Shown here: positions 7,719 through 14,760 of the stretch, piece by piece | How the letters are laid out: every line of letters begins with the position of its first letter | Numbering within the stretch: the first letter of the stretch is position 1 | Source of the DNA: JBBSTY01 sp038235385 | GTDB taxonomy: Bacteria > Actinomycetota > Acidimicrobiia > Acidimicrobiales > Acidimicrobilacustridaceae | DNA length: 37,388 bases | NCBI GenBank assembly: GCA_038235385.1 | Contig: JBBSTY010000019.1 | Location: forward strand, 1-37,388 | Direction of reading: 5' to 3' | The notes under the pieces: model-generated | Told to the model about the DNA's origin: nothing | What the model saw: the letters and a program-made list of their open reading frames with translations, nothing else | Databases searched by the model: none | Translations under genes and position numbers: made by a program

Positions 7719-8765
7719 GTGAGGCGAGCTCTGGCGGTCATTGCCGCGATCGTGATGGTCAGCGGCGCGCTGCTGATCCGCTCGCGCCTCGACTCGAGCG
7801 GCGACGCCGACCGACTCGAGGCGTCGCGGGCGGTGGTGGTGTGCTCGCCGGAGCTGAAGCCGGTGTGCGACCAGGTCGGGCGCGACCATCCCGAGATCGA
7901 GGTCACCGTCGAGGACGCCCTGGCGACCGTCGAGCGGCTGTCGGCCCCCTCGTTCTCCCGCGAGACGACCCCGCTCGACGCCTGGCTCGCGCCGCAGCCC
8001 TTCGCTCGCATGGTCGACGAGAACCGCTCCTTCGCCGGGCTCGACCCGATCTTCGAGCCGACCGGACGGGTCCTGGCCCGCTCGCCCCTCACCATCACCA
8101 TCTGGAACGACCGCCTCGCCGCGCTCGTCACCACGTGCGGAGGCGAGGTGAGCTGGCGCTGCATCGGTGAGCACGCCGGACAGGCGTGGTCCGAGATCGG
8201 TGGCCAGCAGAGCTGGGGCAAGCTCAAGCCCGGCTTCCCCTCGCCGACCACCGCCGCCACCGGGCTGCTCGTGATCACGCAGGCCAGCGCCGACGAGCTC
8301 GGCCGCACCGACTTCGCCCGCAACGATCTGACCGATCCCGGCTACCTGGCGTGGCTCGACCAGCTCAAGCGAGCGGTGCCCACCTTCGCTCCCTCCACCG
8401 GTTCCGCCCTCACCCAGATGCTGTTCTCCGGGCGGGCATCGTTCGATCTCGCCGGGTCGACCGAGGCGCAATCGGCGCCTGCCGTCGCCACCTCGCGCGA
8501 CAAGAACGAGCTGACCGTCATCTACCCTGCACCCGCGGTCACGGCCGATGTCGTCCTCGTCCCACTTCGCGGTGCCGGTGCCGGCGAGCACGCCCGCGAG
8601 GTGTTCGGGTCCGACGAAACCGGGTCCGCACTCGCCGCCAACGGGTGGCGGGTGGACGGGCAACCGGCCGCCGACGGCGTCGGATCCGGTCCGCTCCCCG
8701 ATACCGACGGACTCCCCGCACCGGGTGTGGTCCAAGCCCTGCACGACGTCTGGACGACCACCTGA
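7719..8765 (+). CDS. Membrane-anchored solute-binding-like protein
   Basis: 348 aa. A short basic start (VRR) and one hydrophobic segment (about 4-22) with no lipobox suggest a signal anchor, leaving the rest outside the membrane. The body resembles a type-II periplasmic binding fold ('DAWLAPQPFARM', 'LTITIWNDRLAAL', 'KLKPGFPSPTTAATGLLVITQA', 'ALTQMLFSGRASFDLAGSTEAQ'), like the extracellular solute-binding domains often fused to VWA in actinobacteria. Cys pairs lie near the mature N-terminus (CSPELKPVC) and in CGGEVSWRC. No permease or ATPase of an ABC transporter is encoded nearby. The next gene starts 1 nt after its stop and carries a related binding domain plus VWA, so the two probably act together. 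The ligand is unknown. Confidence 0.7.
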   Translation: MRRALAVIAAIVMVSGALLIRSRLDSSGDADRLEASRAVVVCSPELKPVCDQVGRDHPEIEVTVEDALATVERLSAPSFSRETTPLDAWLAPQPFARMVDENRSFAGLDPIFEPTGRVLARSPLTITIWNDRLAALVTTCGGEVSWRCIGEHAGQAWSEIGGQQSWGKLKPGFPSPTTAATGLLVITQASADELGRTDFARNDLTDPGYLAWLDQLKRAVPTFAPSTGSALTQMLFSGRASFDLAGSTEAQSAPAVATSRDKNELTVIYPAPAVTADVVLVPLRGAGAGEHAREVFGSDETGSALAANGWRVDGQPAADGVGSGPLPDTDGLPAPGVVQALHDVWTTT

Positions 8766-8766
8766 C

Positions 8767-10647
8767 ATGAGCCCCACCTCACCATCTGGCCGCACCGCCG
8801 ACCGACCCCGCCGTCGCGCCGCCCGGCCGCCGCTGCTGCGACTCCTGGCAGCGGCCATCGCCGTGCTCGCGATCGCCGCCAGCTGCTCCAAGACGTCCGA
8901 TGTGAGCGAGGCCGACGAGTTCGGGGTCGCCGACTGCAACCCGAGCGACTGCGTCGTCGTCGATGTCGCCGCCTCGCCCGAGAAGATCGACCTGCTCACC
9001 GAGCTGGCCAAGACGTTCAACGGATCCCAGACCAAGGTCGGCGACATGCGCGTCGTCGTCCAGGTCAAGAGCAAGGCATCGGGCGGGGCCATGCAGCTGC
9101 TCGCCGACGGTTGGACCGACGAGGAGGCCGAGGGGCCCCGGCCGGTGATCTGGTCGCCCGCGGCGAGCTCGTGGGGTGCCATCCTCGACCAGAAGCTGTC
9201 GACGGCCGGCAAGCCCGCCATGGCCAACCAGGGCACGCCGTTCATGAACACCCCGCTCGTGATCGCCATGCCCAAGCCCATGGCCGAGGCCATCGGGTGG
9301 CCCGACACCGAGCTCGGGTGGAGCGACATCCTCGCCCTCACCGAGAACCCCGAGGGGTGGGCGGCCTACGGCCATCCCGAGTGGGGTCCGTTCCGCCTCG
9401 GCAAGACCAACCCCAACTTCTCCACCAGCGGGCTCCATGCGCTCATCGCCCAGAACTACGCGGCCGTGGGCACGACCGACAACCTCTCCAACGAGGAGCT
9501 CGCCCGCCCGGACGTCGTGGAGTTCGGCCGCAGCATCGAGTCGGCCGTCGTCCACTACGGCGACACCACGCTCACCTTCATGAACAACTGGTACCGCGCC
9601 GACCAGCGCGGCAACCCCTACACCTACGCCTCCGCGGTGGCCGTGGAGGAGAAGTCGGTCATCGACTACAACACCGGCAACCCCGACGGGGTGCTCCAGC
9701 AGGGCGAGGAGCCACGCCCGCCCCGCATCCCGCTGGTGGCGATCTACCCGAAGGAAGGGACGCTCTTCTCCGACAACCCGTTCTTCGTGCTCGACGCCGA
9801 CTGGGTGAGCCAGACCGAGAAGGACGGCGCCAAGGCGTTCCAGGACTTCGTGCAGCAGCCCGAGAACCAGCAGAAGGTGCTGCAGTTCAACTTCCGCCCC
9901 GGCAACCCCACCGTGGCCATCGGCGCCCCGATCACCACCCAGAACGGCGTCGACCCGGCCCAGCCGCAGACCACCATGCAGGTGCCGGCGCCGCCGGTGA
10001 TGGTGGCGCTGCTCGAGCAATGGAACCTCAACCGCAAGGGCGCCCGGGTCCTGCTCGTGATCGACATCTCCGGTTCGATGGGCGACGAGGTCCTCGCCGG
10101 GCAGACCAAGCTCGACCTGGCCAAGCGGGCGGCGATCGACTCGCTCGACCAGTTCAAACCCGAGGACCTCGTCGGACTCACCGTGTTCTCCACCGGGCTC
10201 GGCCCGGGCGGCGGCGACATCGCTGTCGACGTGCTCCCGATCGCCCCCATCAGCACCCAGCGCGAGCAGCTCCAGGTGGAGATCAACTCGCTGCTGCCCA
10301 CCAACGGCACGCCGCTGTACGAGATCGCCCAGCAGTCGATGCAGTCGATGATCGAGTCGTACGACCCGACGCTCATCAACGCCGTGGTCCTGCTCACCGA
10401 CGGGCGCAACGAGGACGGTCAGGCGTCCGACGACCAGCGCCAGCTCGCCGAGCTGCTCAAGTTCCTCCAGGAGCAGACCCAGGGCGAGAACGCCCGACCC
10501 GTGCGCCTGTTCACCATCGCCTACGGCGCCGACGCCGACCTCAACGTCCTCAAGCAGATGTCCGAGGCGTCGAGCGGCGCGGCCTACAACGCCAGCGACC
10601 CCAAGACCATCAACAAGGTGTTCACCCAGGTCGTCTCCAACTTCTGA
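8767..10647 (+). CDS. Lipoprotein with solute-binding-like and VWA domains
   Basis: 626 aa. Lipobox AASC with Cys40 after a basic and hydrophobic signal. Residues about 60-400 form a solute-binding-like domain (WSPAASSWGAIL, TPFMNTPLVIAMPKPMA, GWSDI, FRLGKTNPNFSTSGL, NNWYRAD). Residues about 425-626 form a VWA domain with MIDAS D433-I-S-G-S-M and T544-D545-G-R. This matches proteins annotated in other actinobacteria as 'substrate-binding and VWA domain-containing protein'. It lies outside the membrane, anchored by lipid. The VWA domain should bind a divalent metal and a protein partner, and the binding domain may sense a ligand. It starts 1 nt after the gene for the shorter solute-binding-like protein. 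The 7-bp tandem repeat begins 31 nt after its stop. Confidence 0.85.
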   Translation: MSPTSPSGRTADRPRRRAARPPLLRLLAAAIAVLAIAASCSKTSDVSEADEFGVADCNPSDCVVVDVAASPEKIDLLTELAKTFNGSQTKVGDMRVVVQVKSKASGGAMQLLADGWTDEEAEGPRPVIWSPAASSWGAILDQKLSTAGKPAMANQGTPFMNTPLVIAMPKPMAEAIGWPDTELGWSDILALTENPEGWAAYGHPEWGPFRLGKTNPNFSTSGLHALIAQNYAAVGTTDNLSNEELARPDVVEFGRSIESAVVHYGDTTLTFMNNWYRADQRGNPYTYASAVAVEEKSVIDYNTGNPDGVLQQGEEPRPPRIPLVAIYPKEGTLFSDNPFFVLDADWVSQTEKDGAKAFQDFVQQPENQQKVLQFNFRPGNPTVAIGAPITTQNGVDPAQPQTTMQVPAPPVMVALLEQWNLNRKGARVLLVIDISGSMGDEVLAGQTKLDLAKRAAIDSLDQFKPEDLVGLTVFSTGLGPGGGDIAVDVLPIAPISTQREQLQVEINSLLPTNGTPLYEIAQQSMQSMIESYDPTLINAVVLLTDGRNEDGQASDDQRQLAELLKFLQEQTQGENARPVRLFTIAYGADADLNVLKQMSEASSGAAYNASDPKTINKVFTQVVSNF

Positions 10648-10677
10648 GACCGCCCGCCTGCGCCGCCATCGCGACGC

Positions 10678-10796
10678 GATCACCGATCACCGATCACCGA
10701 TCACCGATCACCGATCACCGATCACCGATCACCGATCACCGATCACCGATCACCGATCACCGATCACCGATCACCGATCACCGATCACCGATCACC
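10678..10796. repeat. 17 perfect tandem copies of GATCACC
   Basis: The 7-bp unit GATCACC is repeated 17 times without a mismatch over 119 bp, in the 274-bp gap between the VWA lipoprotein gene and the coiled-coil gene. The unit length is not a multiple of three and no gene runs through it. Perfect conservation suggests recent expansion by slippage or active homogenisation. The direct repeats are contiguous with no spacers, so this is not a CRISPR array. Confidence 0.97.
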
Positions 10797-10848
10797 CGAA
10801 CATGCGTAGCGGCGCCGGCGTCGGCGCCGCGCCGCTACGCATGTTCGG
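10796..10848. repeat. Long perfect inverted repeat (20-bp arms, 13-nt loop)
   Basis: The left arm CCGAACATGCGTAGCGGCGC (10796-10815) is matched exactly by its reverse complement at 10829-10848, with a 13-nt GC-rich loop. It shares its first base with the last base of the heptamer array. It could act as a transcription terminator after the VWA gene, but no T-tract follows. It could also be a dispersed REP-type palindrome. The next promoter lies about 60 nt downstream. Confidence 0.9.
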
Positions 10849-10908
10849 TGGTGGTTCGGTGGTGGAGGCGTCTGCGGCGTGGCGGACGGGGCCCGCGGGG
10901 CGAGTGAG

Positions 10909-10914
10909 TACCGT
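10909..10914 (+). promoter_or_regulatory. Predicted -10 box (TACCGT)
   Basis: TACCGT ends 7 nt before the ATG at 10922, consistent with a new leaderless transcript starting after the repeat region. Confidence 0.45.
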
Positions 10915-10921
10915 GGTGGGG

Positions 10922-11977
10922 ATGGCCAAGCCGACGTTGCGGGACCGGTTCCTCACACCCCAGGTCGCCCGCGCCCTGTGGTCCCCGCTCGGGATCCTGG
11001 CGGCGGGTGGCGGCGTCGCCGCCGGGATCGTGGTGGGTCTGCCCATCCTCGCCGCCGCCGGCGTGGGTGCTGCCGCCTACGCCGTGCGGGTCGCCGTCGC
11101 CGTGCCCAAGGGCAAGGACGCCGACGGTGTCGACCCGTTCTCGCTCGACGACCCGTGGCGCTCGTTCGTGTGGCAGGCCAAGCGGGCGCAGCGCCAGTTC
11201 GCCGATGAGGTCAAGCGGGCCAAGGACGGACCCCTCAAGAACCGCCTGCGCGAGATCGAGGAGCGCATCGACACCGGCGTCGAGGAGTGCTGGCAGGTCG
11301 CCCAGGGCGGCCAGGCGCTCACCGAGGCCCGGAGCCGGGTCGACCTCACGTCGGTCACCACGCAGCTGAGCCAGCTGCCCGCGAGCCCCCAGCTCGAGCA
11401 GAACCCGGCCCTGGTGGCCACGGCCGAGGCCCTGCAGTCCCAGCTCGACACCGCTCGGCGGATGGACCAGATCATCATCACCACCCAGGATCGCCTGCGC
11501 CTGCTCGACGCCCGCCTCGGCGAGCTCGTCACCCGGGTGGTCGAGCTGTCGGTGCGACCCGAGGGCTTCGACGACCTCACCGCCATCGGGATCGATGTCG
11601 ACAGCGTGGTCGGCGAGATGGAGGCGTTGCGCCTGGCGCTCGCCGAGACCGATCAGGCCGGTCGCACCAGCCCCACGCCGATGCCGCTCCCGGCACCCCT
11701 CACCTCCCCCGCTCCGCTCGCCACCGCATCGGACCCGCCCGGCGCCCCCACGCCCGAGATGGCGGCCGGAGCGACGCCGCCCGACCAGCCCGCTTCCGGC
11801 ACGACGCCGTCCGGTGCCAACCAGCCCGCCCCCGGCCAGCCCGCCCCAGGCCAGCCCGCCCCCAACCTGCCGGGTGCGCCGCACGTCCCGCCGAACCAAC
11901 CCCAGACCTGGCCGCCCTCGTCGCCGGCCGCTCCGCCCCCGTCGCCCGGCACCGGGTCGCCGCCCCCCTCGTCGTGA
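10922..11977 (+). CDS. Unrecognised membrane protein with coiled coil and Pro-rich tail
   Basis: 351 aa; I do not recognise the family. Two adjacent hydrophobic, Gly/Ala-rich segments (about 22-39 and 41-59) could form a hairpin in the membrane. Residues about 85-255 are charged, heptad-like helices (for example KRAQRQFADEVKRAKD, LREIEERIDTG, LDARLGELVTRVVEL), probably a coiled coil. Residues about 265-351 are disordered and rich in Pro, Ala, Gly and Ser, with a short PAPGQ repeat. The ATG at 10922 is supported by the -10 box 7 nt upstream; reading further upstream would run into the inverted repeat. murJ starts 19 nt after the stop, so the two are probably co-transcribed. With pspA also nearby, a role in envelope organisation is inferred from position only. 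Confidence 0.6.
   Translation: MAKPTLRDRFLTPQVARALWSPLGILAAGGGVAAGIVVGLPILAAAGVGAAAYAVRVAVAVPKGKDADGVDPFSLDDPWRSFVWQAKRAQRQFADEVKRAKDGPLKNRLREIEERIDTGVEECWQVAQGGQALTEARSRVDLTSVTTQLSQLPASPQLEQNPALVATAEALQSQLDTARRMDQIIITTQDRLRLLDARLGELVTRVVELSVRPEGFDDLTAIGIDVDSVVGEMEALRLALAETDQAGRTSPTPMPLPAPLTSPAPLATASDPPGAPTPEMAAGATPPDQPASGTTPSGANQPAPGQPAPGQPAPNLPGAPHVPPNQPQTWPPSSPAAPPPSPGTGSPPPSS
11821..11865 (+). repeat. Three 15-bp tandem units encoding PAPGQ-type repeats
   Basis: Units CCAGCCCGCCCCCGG, CCAGCCCGCCCCAGG and CCAGCCCGCCCCCAA are in frame with the Pro-rich tail of the coiled-coil membrane protein. The tail length may therefore vary between strains. Confidence 0.8.
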
Positions 11978-11996
11978 CCTGCCCGACAACCGAGCC

Positions 11997-13727
11997 ATGA
12001 CCGATCGCCGTCCTGCCCGCGCGCCGGCGCCCGCCGACGCGAAGACCCCGGCTCAGGCCCTGGCGTCGGTGATCCCCGACGACCTCGTCGCCGTCGACGG
12101 GAACGACACCAACGACGTCGCCGATGCCGATGCCGGCGGGCTCGTGCGGTCCAGCGGGATCGTGGCCATCGGCACCCTCACCAGCCGGATCACCGGGCTG
12201 GTGCGGTGGGCGTTCACCCTCGCGGTGCTCGGCGCCACCGCCGTCGGCGACGCATACGGCCTGGCCAACACCACGCCCAACATGATCTACGACCTGCTCC
12301 TCGGTGGGATCCTGTCGGCGACGCTCGTTCCCGTCCTGGTCACCAACCGCGACCGCGGGGACCGCCACGGCACCGATGCGGTCGCCACCCTGGCCGTGAT
12401 CGCGCTGGTGGTGATCACGGTGGCGGCGTTCGTCCTGGCGCCGGTGATCATCGGCCTCTACAGCGGCTTCGGCGACGCCGAGCCGTCCGCGACCGCCGAG
12501 ACCGAGCTGGCCACCAACCTGCTGCGCCTGTTCGCGCCCCAGATCCTCTTCTACGGCCTCACCACGTTGGGCACATCGATCCTCAACGCCCACCGCCGCT
12601 TCGCCGCCGCCGCCTTCGCCCCGGTGCTCAACAACGTGGTGATGCTGGGGGTGCTCCTCATCACCTACCTGGCGATCGAGGACCAGCTCACCGTCCAGGA
12701 CGTGCTCGACGACCGCGGCTTGCTGCTGCTGCTCGGGCTCGGCACCACCGCCGGCGTGGTGGCGATGGCCGTGGTGCTGTGGCCGGCCATGCGCCTCGCC
12801 GGCATCCGCCTGCACGCCGTGTTCGACTGGCGCGACCCGTCGGTGCGCAAGGTCGCCCGCCTGTCGGGATGGACCCTCGGCTACGCGGTGGTGAACCAGG
12901 CGGCGCTGTTCATCATCCTGGCGCTCGCCGTGGCGTCCGAGGAGGGAGCCGTCGCGGCGTGGAGCATCGCCTACATCTTCTTCCAGCTGCCCTACGGCGT
13001 GTTCACCGTGTCGATCATGACGGCGTTCACCCCGGAGCTGGCCATGCTCCACGAGCGCGACGACCAGGCCCGGTTCCGGGAGCGCTTCCTCACCGGTCTG
13101 CGCCTGATCATGGTGGTGGTGCTCCCTGCCACGGTGGGCTTCGTGCTGCTGGCGCGGCCGATGGTCGAGGTCCTGCTCGAGCGCGGCTACTTCGACGCCG
13201 CCGCCACCGACCTCACCGCCCCCACCATCGCCGGACTGGGCTGGGGGATCATCGGGTTCTCGATCTACCTGTACGCCCTGCGCGCCTTCTACTCCATGAA
13301 GGACACCCGAACGCCGGTCCTCATCAACGTGGTGGAGAACGCCATCAACCTGGTGCTGGCGTTCGTCCTGGTGAGCGACCTGCTCACGCCCGGGGGGTTC
13401 GGCGTCGAGGGCCTGGCGTGGGCCTGGTCGGGCGCCTACACCGTCGCGGCGGTGGTCGCCGTCGTCGTGGTGCGTCGCCGACTCGCCACGTTCGGACCGG
13501 CGCTGCCGGCCACGGTGTCCACCATCATCCGCATGACGATCGGCGCCGCCGTCATGGCCGCCGTCGTGTGGGGGATCGCCCGGCTGCTCGACGGTCCGTC
13601 GGTGCCCGCCGTCGTGCTCGCCGGCGCGGGTGCGATCGCCGGCCTCGGGGTCTACGGCGTGACCCTCGTGGTGCTGCGCGTCCCCGAGGTGCGCGACATC
13701 GCCCGGATCGTGCTGCGACGGGCGTGA
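11997..13727 (+). CDS. murJ: Lipid II flippase MurJ (MviN family)
   Basis: 576 aa. The N-terminal 48 residues are polar and Asp/Ala-rich. The MurJ signature follows: 'LTSRITGLVRWAFTLAVLGATAVGDAYGLANTTPNMIYDLLLGGILSATLVPVLV' spread over about 58-115 (short elements quoted: SRITGLVRW, DAYGLANTTPN, GGILSATLVP). A series of about 13-14 hydrophobic segments then runs to the C-terminus. MurJ moves lipid II across the inner membrane for peptidoglycan synthesis. It is in the same orientation as the preceding coiled-coil gene, 19 nt apart. The position next to pspA and away from the chromosome-end murJ locus common in actinobacteria is unusual. Whether this is the only murJ of the genome cannot be judged here. 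Overlapping hairpins follow the stop codon. Confidence 0.93.
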   Translation: MTDRRPARAPAPADAKTPAQALASVIPDDLVAVDGNDTNDVADADAGGLVRSSGIVAIGTLTSRITGLVRWAFTLAVLGATAVGDAYGLANTTPNMIYDLLLGGILSATLVPVLVTNRDRGDRHGTDAVATLAVIALVVITVAAFVLAPVIIGLYSGFGDAEPSATAETELATNLLRLFAPQILFYGLTTLGTSILNAHRRFAAAAFAPVLNNVVMLGVLLITYLAIEDQLTVQDVLDDRGLLLLLGLGTTAGVVAMAVVLWPAMRLAGIRLHAVFDWRDPSVRKVARLSGWTLGYAVVNQAALFIILALAVASEEGAVAAWSIAYIFFQLPYGVFTVSIMTAFTPELAMLHERDDQARFRERFLTGLRLIMVVVLPATVGFVLLARPMVEVLLERGYFDAAATDLTAPTIAGLGWGIIGFSIYLYALRAFYSMKDTRTPVLINVVENAINLVLAFVLVSDLLTPGGFGVEGLAWAWSGAYTVAAVVAVVVVRRRLATFGPALPATVSTIIRMTIGAAVMAAVVWGIARLLDGPSVPAVVLAGAGAIAGLGVYGVTLVVLRVPEVRDIARIVLRRA

Positions 13728-13730
13728 GCA

Positions 13731-13763
13731 TCGTCGCCTGGTTCCAGGCGTCGACGGCGACGA
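13731..13763 (+). terminator. Alternative hairpins after murJ
   Basis: TCGTCGCC (13731-13738) can pair with GGCGACGA (13756-13763). Alternatively CGCCTGG (13735-13741) can pair with CCAGGCG (13744-13750). Both lie directly after the murJ stop and before the pspA promoter. No T-tract is present, so any termination would be weak or Rho-assisted. Confidence 0.4.
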
Positions 13764-13819
13764 CACCCTCGCGGCGAAACCGGACGTCACGACCACGCAG
13801 GAGTTCCCGGTTCCGGCAC

Positions 13820-13825
13820 TAGGAT
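13820..13825 (+). promoter_or_regulatory. Predicted -10 box (TAGGAT) of pspA
   Basis: TAGGAT ends 8 nt before the ATG at 13834. The -35 region is not recognisable, so an alternative sigma factor or an activator may be involved. Stress control of this pspA is possible but not shown. Confidence 0.45.
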
Positions 13826-13833
13826 CACTCGCT

Positions 13834-14691
13834 ATGTGGAACGCGATGAAGCGCTGGTGGAAATATCGGGTGGCCAAGACCGAGAAGACCTTCAACGAGA
13901 AGGCCGACCCGGCGGTGCAGCTCGAACAGGCCATCAACGAGGCCCAGACCCAGCACCGGGTGCTCAAGGAGCAGGCGGCGAACGTCATCGCCAACCAGAA
14001 GCAGGCCGAGATGCGCCTGAACCGGTCGATGGACGAGTACGAGAAGCTCAACGCCAACACCCGTCAGGCCATCCTCATGGCCGACGAGGCCACGCGCTCG
14101 GGCGATCAGAAGAAGATGGGCGAGTACACCAACGCCGCCGAATCCTTCGCCAACCGCCTCATCGCCATGGAAGGCGAGATCGAGCAGTCGAAGAACCTCG
14201 CCCTCCAGGCCTCCCAGGCCGCCGTGCAGGCCAAGCAGGCGGTGTCGCAGAACGCGTCGGGTCTGCAGAAGAAGCTGGCCGAGCGCCAGAAGCTCCTGTC
14301 CCAGCTCGACCAGGCGAAGATGCAGGAGCAGATGAACACGGCCATGGCCACCCTCAACGAGGCGGTGGGCCAAGACGTCCCCACCTTCGACGAGGTGCAG
14401 TCCAAGATCGAGGCGCGCTACGCCAAGGCCACCTCCATGGCCGAGCTCACCGAGCAGAGCGTCGAGTCGAACATCCTCGAGATCGAACAGGCCGCCCGCA
14501 ACGTCGAGGCGCAGGCCCGCCTCAACGAGATCCGCTCGCAGCTGGGCATCGAGCCGGCCCCCACCCGCGACGAGGTCGACGCGGCCGCGGCCGGCCAGAT
14601 CGGCGCCGGGACCCCGGCTGCCGAACCCGCTGCCGCCCAGCCGCAGGCCGCTCCCCAGACCGCCCCTCAGACCGCCGAGGGCACGGGCTGA
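13834..14691 (+). CDS. pspA: PspA/IM30 family membrane-stress protein
   Basis: 285 aa. It opens with an amphipathic helix (MWNAMKRWWKYRVAK) and continues with long heptad-rich helices to about residue 235, the ESCRT-III-like PspA/IM30 architecture. An Ala/Pro/Gln-rich tail follows (about 240-285). PspA-family proteins bind stressed membranes from the cytoplasmic side, oligomerise and limit proton leakage. Actinobacterial members have different partners from the E. coli PspBC system. No pspB, pspC, pspF, clgR or rv2743c-like gene is adjacent. It is the last plus-strand gene before proB and shares its region with murJ and the VWA/solute-binding lipoproteins, supporting an envelope-maintenance theme. 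Confidence 0.93.
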   Translation: MWNAMKRWWKYRVAKTEKTFNEKADPAVQLEQAINEAQTQHRVLKEQAANVIANQKQAEMRLNRSMDEYEKLNANTRQAILMADEATRSGDQKKMGEYTNAAESFANRLIAMEGEIEQSKNLALQASQAAVQAKQAVSQNASGLQKKLAERQKLLSQLDQAKMQEQMNTAMATLNEAVGQDVPTFDEVQSKIEARYAKATSMAELTEQSVESNILEIEQAARNVEAQARLNEIRSQLGIEPAPTRDEVDAAAAGQIGAGTPAAEPAAAQPQAAPQTAPQTAEGTG

Positions 14692-14704
14692 ACCCGTCGA
14701 TCCG

Positions 14705-14727
14705 GCGGGGGCCTTCGTCGTCCCCGC
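14705..14727 (+). terminator. GC hairpin after pspA
   Basis: GCGGGG (14705-14710) pairs with CCCCGC (14722-14727) around an 11-nt loop, 14 nt after the pspA stop. It lies between convergent genes pspA and proB. There is no clear T-tract, which is common in GC-rich actinobacteria. Confidence 0.45.
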
Positions 14728-14760
14728 AGGACACCTGAGCCGAACCGTCGGCCCCGTCGC

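Noticed and set aside
10678..10796. CRISPR array
   Set aside because: Units are 7 bp, contiguous and without spacers; no cas genes are present.
10648..10907. Coding sequence through the heptamer repeat (repeating D-H-R-S-P-I-T peptide)
   Set aside because: The reading frame is open only because 7-bp units avoid stops; it continues a shadow frame of the VWA gene and has no start signal.
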